Assembly (NCBI GenBank): GCA_011525185.1
Contig: WTIQ01000231.1
Span: 1 to 9,553 of the forward strand
From: Paracoccaceae bacterium
Lineage (GTDB): Bacteria > Pseudomonadota > Alphaproteobacteria > Rhodobacterales > Rhodobacteraceae
Direction of reading: 5' to 3'
Length of the DNA: 9,553 bases
Under the pieces are notes generated by a model, which saw only the letters and a program-made list of their open reading frames with translations, was not told the DNA's origin and ran no database searches. How positions within the stretch are numbered: the stretch's first letter is position 1; each line of letters opens with the position of its first letter. Position numbers and translations under genes: made by a program. Below are positions 1 to 6,769 of the stretch, piece after piece.

Positions 1-1131
1 GCCTTGGACACTCTGCGGGGCTTGGAGAGGATCGACCGTATCCTTGATAAATTCATGTCAAAAAAGCCACCAGACCCTATTTGGAACATTTTAAGAGTTG
101 CGAGTTATGAGCTCTGCACGGGAGCGGCGGCGCATGGTGTTGTCAATGAGGCGGTGAATACCATCGCGAAAGACCGCAAGTTTTCCAAAATGAAAGGGCT
201 GGCAAACGCAGTCTTGCGAAAAGTGGCGACGGAGGGGCCAGAGCAATGGGCAATTTTACGCCCCTCACGTCTGCCCAGATGGCTACGCGATCCCCTAAAA
301 GAAGCTTATGGCGCTGAAGTAGTGTCCGCCATTGAAAAAGTGCAGGCCAATGTGCCCCCCGTGGACCTTACTCCCAAGTCAGAGGCATCGGCGCAGGAGT
401 TGGCTGACACTCTGGGAGGAGAGGTGCTCTTAGGCGGCTCTGTGCGTGTTCAAAGCGCTGGTCAAATCAGCAAACTTGCGGGGTTTGAGCAAGGGGATTG
501 GTGGGTTCAGGATGCAGCGGCTGCATTGGCTGTGCGCCTGCTCGGTGGGCTTGAGGGCAAGACGGCGCTTGACCTCTGTGCGGCACCAGGCGGAAAGACG
601 TTGCAGCTGTGTTCCGCAGGGGCAGAGGTGACAGCTGTTGACGTCTCAGAGCACCGGCTGAAGCGGTTAAACGAAAACCTAGAAAGAGTGAATTTCGAGG
701 CTGAAATTATATGTGCGGATGCTTTCTCTGTAAGCGACCGAGACTTTGATATCGTTCTTTTGGATGCGCCCTGTTCGGCAACTGGCACGATGCGACGACA
801 TCCAGACTTACCCTATGCAAAGACAGGAGATGGATTTCGAGAGCTCTTTTCGTTGCAGGCCGACTTACTGGATCACGCGAGTACTCAGGTTAAACCAGAT
901 GGCCAATTTCTATACTGCACATGTTCGCTCTTACCCGACGAAGGTGAGGTGCAGATAGAGGCGTTTTTAAAACGGAATACCGCGTTTGAATTAGATCCCC
1001 GCATATTTGATAATCCTATCGTCAGGCCCGAGTGGATTGAAGACAATTTAGGCATAAGGTTGCGGCCTGATTTTTTGTTGGATGCGGGGGGAATGGATGG
1101 ATTTTTCATCTCGCTCTTGCGTCGAAAATAG
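1..1131 (+). CDS. rsmB: 16S rRNA (cytosine-C5) methyltransferase RsmB, 5'-truncated by the window edge
   Basis: This enzyme transfers a methyl group from S-adenosylmethionine to C5 of a cytosine (C967 in E. coli) of 16S rRNA. The frame is open from base 1, so the true start lies upstream; about 376 residues are visible. The first ~80 residues form a NusB-like RNA-binding domain (pattern NEAV ... KGLANAVLRKV). The Rossmann-type methyltransferase domain follows: SAM-binding motif LDLCAAPGGKT (about 569-600), motif IV DAPCSATG (Asp codon 763, Cys codon 772), and motif VI YCTCS, whose second Cys (codon 922) should be the catalytic nucleophile. It ends with an RPDFLLDAGGMDGFFISLLRR-type C-terminus normal for the family. 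The next gene starts 43 bases downstream on the same strand. Only the missing N-terminus is unusual. RsmB is favoured over other Nol1/Nop2/Sun methyltransferases because of the NusB domain. Confidence 0.95.
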   Translation, partial: ALDTLRGLERIDRILDKFMSKKPPDPIWNILRVASYELCTGAAAHGVVNEAVNTIAKDRKFSKMKGLANAVLRKVATEGPEQWAILRPSRLPRWLRDPLKEAYGAEVVSAIEKVQANVPPVDLTPKSEASAQELADTLGGEVLLGGSVRVQSAGQISKLAGFEQGDWWVQDAAAALAVRLLGGLEGKTALDLCAAPGGKTLQLCSAGAEVTAVDVSEHRLKRLNENLERVNFEAEIICADAFSVSDRDFDIVLLDAPCSATGTMRRHPDLPYAKTGDGFRELFSLQADLLDHASTQVKPDGQFLYCTCSLLPDEGEVQIEAFLKRNTAFELDPRIFDNPIVRPEWIEDNLGIRLRPDFLLDAGGMDGFFISLLRRK

Positions 1132-1174
1132 GGCAAAGAGAGCTGTAAGCGTTACCGACGGGATATGGTGAGAG

Positions 1175-2893
1175 ATGGCAAGACGACGCAACCTGACCTC
1201 GCATTATGCGACTGCAATGCATTGGATAAATGCGCGTCTTTTGGGACTGTCCAAGCCCGCAACAGGCTTTCTCGTACAACCCGAGCCACGGTCGATCGGT
1301 GATCATGCGAAAGGCTTGCAGCTCAAGGCAGGCAAAGTCTTGTTTGCGGGTCATTTGTTTGAGTTGGAGGGAGAAACCCTCTGGGAGGTTCAGGCTCCAG
1401 ACGATGAATTTTTGTCTCAGGCCCATGGGTTCGGCTGGCTCGACGATCTCGCGGCGGTCGGAGATCGCACATCGCGCAAGCTTGCGCAAACTTGGGTTAA
1501 GCGTTGGATAGATCTCTATGGGCGCGGAGCGGGTCCTGGGTGGCGACCCGACCTAACTGGCCGACGCTTGATGCGTTTGATTCATCACGGCTTTATGGTG
1601 TTGCAAGGACAATCGTCGGAAAAATCGGAAAAATTCTTTCATTCCCTTGGTCGACAGACCCTTTTTCTGTCCAGGCGCTGGGCCAAAGCACCTCCAGGCT
1701 TGCCACGCTTTGAGGCTTTGGCGGGATTGATTTATGCAGGGTTAACTCTGGATGGGATGCAGCGCTTTGTACAACCAGCAACGCGCGCCTTGGCGTCTGA
1801 ATGTCGGGTTCAAATAGATCAAAATGGTGCAATTCCGACCCGTAACCCCGAGGAATTGCTCGATATTTTCACGCTGCTTATGTGGTTGTCTGAGGCCCTG
1901 AAAGAGGCAAATTGGGTGCCGTCGTCTGCGCATTTAGATGGTATTAACCGCATTGCACCGACGTTAAGGCAGTTGAGACATGCCGATGGAACGCTCCCAC
2001 GGTTTCATGGCGGAAGTGCAGGAATCACTGGACGCCTTGATGAGGCTCTGGTGCGGTCTGGCAATAGCACGGTGCGCGATGATGGCTTGGCCATGGGCTT
2101 TGCTCGCCTGTCCGCAGGTCCGAGCAGTCTCATCATGGATGCAAGCCCGCCGCCTGAGGGGCGTGCCTCTTTGAATGCGCATGCATCCACATTGGCCTTT
2201 GAATTCACCTCTGGTGTGCATCCGCTTATAGTTAATTGTGGTACAGGCGCGCAGTTTGGGAGTGAATGGTTGATCGCAGGTCGCGCCACGCCTTCCCACT
2301 CCACTTTGTTCATTGAAGGCGTGTCCAGCGCACGTCTGGGACCAGCCTTGTCACACGCCTCCTCTACGCGTGAACCTCTGATCAATGGTGCCAAAAAAGT
2401 CCCGTACGAATTTGCATACCAAGATGGGTTTAAAAAGATAGAAACAGCTCATGACGGATATGTGCCAGTGAATGGCTTAACCCATGTCCGTAAATTATCG
2501 CTTCACCAAGATGGCTATCTGCTGATGGGCGAGGAATTGTTGTTGGTGATAGATGACAAAAACAAGCGAAAATTTGATCGCTCGCTTGAAAAGGGTGATC
2601 CACGGGGATTTGACGCACAAATTCGATTTCACATTCATCCCAGTGTTGATGCAGAGTTAGATCAGGGCGGTGACATGGTCTCTTTGCATCTCTCTGCAAA
2701 AGAGACATGGGTTTTTCAGGCTGACCCTCAAACTAACGTGTCACTTGAGCAGAGTATTTATTTTGAAACAGGCCGATTAAAGCCGCGACCGACGAAACAG
2801 GTAGTTTTATCTTTGCGTGCAATGGATTATGCAACCCGTGTTCAATGGCGACTGTCTCGGCCAGATATGGCACTGGCTGACCGTGAAGCTTAA
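1175..2893 (+). CDS. Heparinase II/III-like family protein, 572 aa
   Basis: This protein has the two-part layout of heparinase II/III-like proteins. A helical (alpha/alpha toroid-like) N-terminal half rich in Trp, Arg and Leu covers about residues 40-300 (W...D..GRRLMRLIHH, then PRFEALAGLIYAGL). A beta-rich C-terminal half covers about 305-560. Family-type signatures in the second half are LNAHAS (333-338, His336), a conserved-looking VNCGTG stretch, and RATPSHSTL (370-378, His375). No signal peptide or lipobox is visible: the N-terminus is MARRRN followed by a non-hydrophobic stretch, so a cytoplasmic site is inferred. Characterised relatives are polysaccharide lyases, but the substrate here is unknown and lyase activity is not established. 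It sits 43 bases after rsmB and 49 before purH, an arrangement I recall from Rhodobacterales. The ATG at 1175 is preceded by a weak purine-rich stretch (GGTGAGAG), so the start is likely but not certain. Confidence 0.85.
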   Translation: MARRRNLTSHYATAMHWINARLLGLSKPATGFLVQPEPRSIGDHAKGLQLKAGKVLFAGHLFELEGETLWEVQAPDDEFLSQAHGFGWLDDLAAVGDRTSRKLAQTWVKRWIDLYGRGAGPGWRPDLTGRRLMRLIHHGFMVLQGQSSEKSEKFFHSLGRQTLFLSRRWAKAPPGLPRFEALAGLIYAGLTLDGMQRFVQPATRALASECRVQIDQNGAIPTRNPEELLDIFTLLMWLSEALKEANWVPSSAHLDGINRIAPTLRQLRHADGTLPRFHGGSAGITGRLDEALVRSGNSTVRDDGLAMGFARLSAGPSSLIMDASPPPEGRASLNAHASTLAFEFTSGVHPLIVNCGTGAQFGSEWLIAGRATPSHSTLFIEGVSSARLGPALSHASSTREPLINGAKKVPYEFAYQDGFKKIETAHDGYVPVNGLTHVRKLSLHQDGYLLMGEELLLVIDDKNKRKFDRSLEKGDPRGFDAQIRFHIHPSVDAELDQGGDMVSLHLSAKETWVFQADPQTNVSLEQSIYFETGRLKPRPTKQVVLSLRAMDYATRVQWRLSRPDMALADREA

Positions 2894-2898
2894 AAATT

Positions 2899-2918
2899 TG
2901 CAAAGTCTACCCTTTGCA
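2899..2918 (+). other. 7-bp inverted repeat (hairpin) in the heparinase-purH gap
   Basis: TGCAAAG (2899-2905) and CTTTGCA (2912-2918) are perfect inverted repeats around a 6-base loop. The hairpin starts 5 bases after the heparinase stop and ends 24 bases before the purH ATG. No T-tract follows, so it does not look like an intrinsic terminator. It could be an mRNA processing or stability hairpin, an operator, or chance. Confidence 0.35.
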
Positions 2919-2942
2919 CGAAATGACGTGAGTAAATGACAT

Positions 2943-4532
2943 ATGACTGACCTTGTTGCGCCGCGCCGCGCTCTGATCTCTGTTTCTGACAAAACAGGTT
3001 TGATCGAATTAGCAGAATTTTTGGTAAACTTAGGGGTTGAGATATGCTCGACAGGGGGCAGTGCAAAGGCAATTAAAGCGGCAGGCCTTGCAGTTACCGA
3101 GGTCTCTGATCTCACTCAGTTTCCCGAGATGATGGATGGCCGCGTCAAGACGCTTCACCCGGCTGTGCATGGTGGCTTATTGGCTCTGCGTGACGATCAG
3201 AACCATGTTGCGGCTATGGAAGAGCATAATATACAGCCCATCGATCTGCTCGTTGTGAACCTGTATCCTTTTGAAGAAACCGTACAAAAAGGCGCGGATT
3301 ATGACACATGCATCGAAAACATCGATATAGGCGGGCCAGCAATGATACGTGCAGCCGCTAAGAATCATGGTTTTGTGACAACACTGGTAGATGTGTCGGA
3401 TTACGATGCGTTAAAACGGGAAATGGGCGAAAACAATGGTCAAATTCCCTATGCGTTCAGGCAGAAGATGGCCTCTATAGCCTATGCCAGAACAGCCTCG
3501 TATGACAGCGCTGTCTCGCAATGGTTCGCAGCGCAAATAGGCGATAAATTCCCCAAACGCATGACGGTTTCAGCGACCCTCACCCAATCGCTTCGATATG
3601 GTGAAAATCCTCATCAGTCAGCGGCCTTTTACACAGATGGCACTCCCCGCAAGGGCGTTGCCACTGCCATACAGCATCAGGGCAAAGCGCTTTCTTACAA
3701 CAATATCAATGACACAGACGCTGCTTTTGAATTGGCAAGTGAATTTGATCCAAGTCAAGGGGCCGTCTGCGCGATTATCAAACACGCAAATCCCTGCGGC
3801 GTTGCTTGTGGTAAGAGCATAAAGGAAGCCTATCAAGCCGCTTATGATTGTGATCGGACCAGCGCGTTTGGTGGAATTGTGGCGTTTAATCAGACCCTTG
3901 ACGCGGTTACGGCAAAACAAATCACAGAAATTTTTACAGAAGTGGTCATTGCCCCTGACGCCAGCAAAGAGGCAAAAGGTATCTTTGCAGCGAAACCAAA
4001 TCTTCGCTTGCTGACGACTGGTGGTATGGCCCAACCCACGGGTGGGCTTAAGAGTATCCGCCAAGTTTCGGGCGGCTTCCTTTTACAGGATAAAGACGAA
4101 GAGATTATCTCCAGCGCCGATTTAAAGTGCGTCACGACCAGACAACCGAGCGAACAAGAAATGAAAGATTTGCTCTTTGCTTGGACCGTTGCAAAACATG
4201 TGAAATCAAACGCCATTATCTACGCTCAAAACGGGGCAACAGTTGGAATTGGTGCAGGCCAAATGAGCCGGGTTGACAGCAGTCGTATCGCTGCAAGAAA
4301 AGCCGTGGATATGGCTGAGGTATTGGGTTTGTCAACACCGCTTACCTCGGGCTCAGTGGTTGCGTCGGACGCGTTCTTTCCCTTTGCAGATGGCCTTATG
4401 AGTGCAATTGAAGCTGGTGCGCGTGCTGTCATCCAACCAGGCGGTTCCATGCGTGACCAAGATGTGATAGACGCTGCGAATGCTGCAAATGTGGCAATGG
4501 TATTTACGGGGATGCGCCATTTTAGGCATTAA
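2943..4532 (+). CDS. purH: Bifunctional AICAR formyltransferase/IMP cyclohydrolase PurH, 529 aa
   Basis: PurH catalyses the last two steps of purine synthesis: formylation of AICAR with 10-formyl-tetrahydrofolate, then ring closure to IMP. The N-terminal MGS-like cyclohydrolase domain (about 1-145) opens with RRALISVSDKTG and carries STGGSAKAI and DGRVKTLHP (65-73). The transformylase domain starts around 200 and shows RYGENPHQ (218-225), YNNINDTDAA, and the KHANPCG motif with K280 and H281, matching the family's catalytic Lys-His pair. IGAGQMSRVDS and SDAFFPFADG near the C-terminus are also standard. Full length is normal for the family. The ATG at 2943 gives the usual N-terminus; the upstream GTGAG is only a weak ribosome site. 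lspA begins one base after the stop, so the two are very probably co-transcribed and may be translationally coupled. Cytoplasmic. Nothing is missing. Confidence 0.97.
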   Translation: MTDLVAPRRALISVSDKTGLIELAEFLVNLGVEICSTGGSAKAIKAAGLAVTEVSDLTQFPEMMDGRVKTLHPAVHGGLLALRDDQNHVAAMEEHNIQPIDLLVVNLYPFEETVQKGADYDTCIENIDIGGPAMIRAAAKNHGFVTTLVDVSDYDALKREMGENNGQIPYAFRQKMASIAYARTASYDSAVSQWFAAQIGDKFPKRMTVSATLTQSLRYGENPHQSAAFYTDGTPRKGVATAIQHQGKALSYNNINDTDAAFELASEFDPSQGAVCAIIKHANPCGVACGKSIKEAYQAAYDCDRTSAFGGIVAFNQTLDAVTAKQITEIFTEVVIAPDASKEAKGIFAAKPNLRLLTTGGMAQPTGGLKSIRQVSGGFLLQDKDEEIISSADLKCVTTRQPSEQEMKDLLFAWTVAKHVKSNAIIYAQNGATVGIGAGQMSRVDSSRIAARKAVDMAEVLGLSTPLTSGSVVASDAFFPFADGLMSAIEAGARAVIQPGGSMRDQDVIDAANAANVAMVFTGMRHFRH

Positions 4533-4533
4533 T

Positions 4534-5007
4534 ATGCAAAGAACTATGATATACTGGGCCGTGGGAGCGCTGGTCTTTGATCAGTTGAGCAAGCTGCTTG
4601 TCGTGTTTTATCTCGATCTGCGAACGCTTCTATATCTTGAAGTTGTTCCGCCGTTTTTAAATTTTGCAATGGCTTGGAATTATGGGGTCAATTTCGGCTT
4701 GTTTGCATCCCCCCACGGTGTGCAAAGATGGCTCTTGGTGTTCATTGCGCTCTTCATCTCGGGCTTGGTCGTGGTTTGGATCCGCCGTGATCCTCCATCA
4801 TATTTGGGCTATATTGGAGCTGGTCTCTTGGTTGGAGGCGCTTTGGGCAATGCGCTGGATCGGGTTATATATGGGGCTGTCGCTGATTTTTTAAACGTGT
4901 CTTGCTGTGGTATAAATAATCCCTTCGCCTTTAATTTTGCCGATGTCGCAATTTTTGCGGGCGCTTTGGCATTGGCATTTTTTGGCGCAGAAAAAAAACA
5001 GGCCTAG
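4534..5007 (+). CDS. lspA: Lipoprotein signal peptidase LspA (signal peptidase II), 157 aa
   Basis: LspA is an inner-membrane aspartic protease that removes signal peptides from prolipoproteins after diacylglyceryl modification of the lipobox cysteine. Four hydrophobic segments are visible: near the N-terminus (YWAVGALVFDQLSKLLVV), WLLVFIALFISGLVVVW, YLGYIGAGLLVGGALGNA, and VAIFAGALALAFF. The family motifs are present: DQLSK, NYGVNFGLF, GNALDR, VADF and FNFAD. The catalytic dyad should be D118 (VADF) and D137 (FNFAD), at the 19-residue spacing I recall for P. aeruginosa LspA (D124/D143). The frame stays open upstream into purH (to an ATG at 4480), but the ATG at 4534, one base past the purH stop, gives the expected length. 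An ATG at 4546 is the alternative. No strong ribosome site precedes either, which fits coupling to purH translation. Confidence 0.93.
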   Translation: MQRTMIYWAVGALVFDQLSKLLVVFYLDLRTLLYLEVVPPFLNFAMAWNYGVNFGLFASPHGVQRWLLVFIALFISGLVVVWIRRDPPSYLGYIGAGLLVGGALGNALDRVIYGAVADFLNVSCCGINNPFAFNFADVAIFAGALALAFFGAEKKQA

Positions 5008-5038
5008 GGCAGTCGCAAAAAAAGCATATATCGGTACT

Positions 5039-5047
5039 AGGGGAGGG
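5039..5047 (+). promoter_or_regulatory. Strong Shine-Dalgarno sequence deciding the lipoprotein start
   Basis: AGGGGAGGG lies 6 bases before the ATG at 5054. It supports that start over any upstream start in the same frame, which would bury the signal peptide behind a basic, non-hydrophobic extension. Confidence 0.75.
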
Positions 5048-5053
5048 ACTGGC

Positions 5054-5254
5054 ATGACAAAAATGCTCTTGGTGTCGAGTGTCATTACTTCTGCCATTTT
5101 GCTGGTCAGCTGTGGTGACAGAAACGCCGAAAAGAGGGGAGGTTTTGGAGAGATCATTCTCTCAGATGAGGAGCTCAAGCTGAACGCAAAAAAAAGCCCC
5201 TTAAAAATTCCAACTGATATAAAGAATTTGCCCGCGCCTTATACTCTTCGATAG
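5054..5254 (+). CDS. Small lipoprotein resembling the N-terminal part of DUF3035 proteins, 66 aa
   Basis: A type II signal peptide is clear: MTK, a hydrophobic stretch, then the lipobox LVSC with Cys20 as the lipidation site. The residue after Cys is Gly rather than Asp, so outer-membrane placement is expected if the E. coli sorting rule applies. The mature part is only 47 residues. Its segment LSDEELKLNAKKSPLKIPTD followed by NLPAP resembles the DUF3035 core pattern (DEF.V....PL.IP.....LP.P), found as lipoproteins beside lspA and M16 peptidases in Rhodobacterales. As I recall, those run to well over 100 residues; this one stops right after LPAP. Reading past the TAG at 5252, or in the other two frames, gives no recognisable continuation, so it is either a naturally short form or a truncated gene. 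Beside lspA, it is a plausible LspA substrate. Function unknown. The gap after lspA is 46 bases. Confidence 0.8.
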   Translation: MTKMLLVSSVITSAILLVSCGDRNAEKRGGFGEIILSDEELKLNAKKSPLKIPTDIKNLPAPYTLR

Positions 5255-5419
5255 GAGAGGGGCTTAATAAGAACCAGCGCGCGGTATCTTCGAGACAGTG
5301 TTCTTTTTCATTAATTTTAATTAACAGGCCAAGGCAGTTTGCCGCGATCACAATTTCTTGTTGTCTGCTTGTAATTTTAAGACTGAAATTTATCTCCTCA
5401 TAAAAGAGGAGCATTTCGA
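5255..5419. other. AT-rich gap between the lipoprotein and first M16 gene; no gene seen
   Basis: No coding sequence is supported in this 165-base gap. A loose inverted repeat (AAGAAC at 5269-5274, GTTCTT at 5300-5305) has a 25-base loop and a short T-run after it; it could be a poor terminator. An AT-rich block, TTAATTTTAATTAA, lies at 5311-5324. I saw no convincing -35/-10 pair, though a promoter for the M16 genes is plausible here because the spacing is longer than elsewhere in the cluster. The last 26 bases contain the hairpin described separately. Confidence 0.5.
5394..5411 (+). promoter_or_regulatory. Hairpin sequestering the Shine-Dalgarno of the first M16 gene
   Basis: CTCCTC (5394-5399) is perfectly complementary to GAGGAG (5406-5411) across a 6-base loop, ATAAAA. 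GAGGAG is also the ribosome-binding site: it ends 8 bases before the GTG start at 5420. A 6-bp stem with four G-C pairs that hides the Shine-Dalgarno could reduce or modulate translation, for example with temperature. The structure is read from sequence only, and a control role is inferred. Confidence 0.45.
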
Positions 5420-6769
5420 GTGATAATCAAATACTGGGGTCTGAGTTTTTGGCTTTCGTTCATGGGGCTGGGCCCTGTCTTTGCAGCGACAAGCCCCGAG
5501 AATATAAGCGACTTCATGCTGGAAAACGGAATGCAAGTTGTTGTCATCGAGGATCACCGCGCGCCCGTTGTCGTCCATATGGTGTGGTACAAAGCTGGGT
5601 CAGCGGATGAAACTCCAGGTGTGTCTGGCGTTGCCCATTTCCTAGAGCATCTTTTGTTTAAGAAAACTAAGACACTGAAGTCGGGTGAATTTTCACGTAT
5701 CGTGGAAGAAAACGGCGGCAGCGATAACGCATTTACCAGCTATGATTATACTGCTTATTTTCAGAGGATCGCTGCAGATCGTTTACCTATGCTGATGGAA
5801 ATGGAGGCTGATCGTATGATCAATCTTGATCTCCGACCAGAGGATATTTTGACCGAAAGAGATGTGATTATAGAAGAGCGAAACCAGCGGGTTGAAAACA
5901 GTGCTGGGGCGTTGTTTCGTGAACAACGCTCAGCGGCTATGTATCTCAATCATCCCTACGGCACGCCGATCATAGGCTGGAAGCATGAAATGGAGGCTCT
6001 CGACCTAGACGATGCATTAGACTTTTATAAGCGGTTTTATGCCCCAAATAATGCGATTCTGGTTGTCGCGGGGGATGTGGAGCCAGAGCGTGTTCTTGCC
6101 AAAGCCGAAGCGACCTTTGGAAAACTCAAAGCCAATCCTAATCTGTCAAAGCGGGTGAGGCCTTCAGAGCCCAAGCATTTGTCCCCGCGCCGGTTGACCT
6201 TTCGCGATGAGCGCGTCGCCCAGCCCTACGTCATACGTACGTATCTTGCGCCCGAACGAAATGCAGGAAATCAGAGAGAAGCCGCCGCTCTCACCTTGCT
6301 TGCCGAAGTGCTTGGCGGTGGGCAAACCTCTGTTTTTTCAAAAAAACTCCAGTTTGAAAGTCAACAAGCGGTTTATACCTCCGCCTTTTACAGTGGCACA
6401 TCCTTTGATGCGACAGAATTTGGGATGGTGATCGTGCCTTCACAGGGCATAAGCCTTGAAGATGCTGAGGCGGCGCTAGATCAAACGATCTTGGATTTTA
6501 TAGAGCAGGGGGTCGATGAGGCGCAATTAGAACGGATTAAAATGCAATTTCGTGCCTCGGAGATTTATAACCGAGACAACACGCAGGGTATGGCGAACGC
6601 CTATGGACGTGCCCTCACATCGGGGCTTCGCCTTGAGGATATCTACGCTTGGCCAGATATTGTGCAAAGCGTCACAAGTGATGACATCATTGCCGCGGCA
6701 AAGTCAGTCTTTAAAAAGGAAAATTCAGTGACTGGTTGGTTAATGCAGCCAGAAGAGGAGATGGAATGA
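5420..6769 (+). CDS. Exported M16 family zinc metallopeptidase, catalytic subunit type, 449 aa
   Basis: This is a pitrilysin/processing-peptidase family (M16) protein. The N-terminus has a hydrophobic stretch ending PVFA-A, a plausible Sec signal peptide, so periplasmic location is inferred. The inverted zinc motif is intact: HFLEH at 73-77, with the third ligand Glu in VIIEERNQ (E153), 76 residues after the second His as in mitochondrial processing peptidase beta. NGGSDNAFTSYDYTAYF follows the zinc motif as is typical. A second M16 domain covers about 195-380. The start is GTG at 5420, supported by GAGGAG 8 bases upstream; the next in-frame ATG, near 5461, would remove most of the signal peptide. 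The gene overlaps its inactive paralogue by 4 bases, suggesting the two products pair. Substrate unknown; peptide or protein turnover in the envelope is the usual guess for such pairs. Confidence 0.92.
   Translation: MIIKYWGLSFWLSFMGLGPVFAATSPENISDFMLENGMQVVVIEDHRAPVVVHMVWYKAGSADETPGVSGVAHFLEHLLFKKTKTLKSGEFSRIVEENGGSDNAFTSYDYTAYFQRIAADRLPMLMEMEADRMINLDLRPEDILTERDVIIEERNQRVENSAGALFREQRSAAMYLNHPYGTPIIGWKHEMEALDLDDALDFYKRFYAPNNAILVVAGDVEPERVLAKAEATFGKLKANPNLSKRVRPSEPKHLSPRRLTFRDERVAQPYVIRTYLAPERNAGNQREAAALTLLAEVLGGGQTSVFSKKLQFESQQAVYTSAFYSGTSFDATEFGMVIVPSQGISLEDAEAALDQTILDFIEQGVDEAQLERIKMQFRASEIYNRDNTQGMANAYGRALTSGLRLEDIYAWPDIVQSVTSDDIIAAAKSVFKKENSVTGWLMQPEEEME
6754..6760 (+). promoter_or_regulatory. 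Shine-Dalgarno for the second M16 gene inside the end of the first
   Basis: AGAGGAG lies within the last codons of the upstream gene, 5 bases before the ATG at 6766 and 8 before the ATG at 6769. Together with the ATGA overlap it supports coupled translation of the two M16 subunits. Confidence 0.7.

Noticed and set aside
4480..4533. Earlier ATG for lspA at 4480, inside purH.
   Set aside because: It would overlap purH by 53 bases and add a tail not typical of LspA. The ATG at 4534 right after the purH stop gives the normal N-terminus.
4991..4998. Run of eight A near the end of lspA as a programmed frameshift site.
   Set aside because: It lies four codons from the stop. Slippage would only alter the last few residues, and no downstream frame continues into a recognisable domain.
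4937..5053. Extended N-terminus for the small lipoprotein, starting at 4937 inside lspA.
   Set aside because: It would overlap the end of lspA and place a basic stretch before the lipoprotein signal peptide. The strong Shine-Dalgarno at 5039-5047 points to the ATG at 5054.
5269..5308. AAGAAC...GTTCTT followed by TTT as a terminator after the lipoprotein gene.
   Set aside because: The stem is only 6 bp with a 25-base loop and a short interrupted T-run, too weak to annotate as a terminator.
6736..6765. TTG start at 6736 for the second M16 gene.
   Set aside because: It would add charged residues in front of a clean signal peptide; the ATG at 6766 has a well-spaced AGAGGAG and the ATGA overlap.
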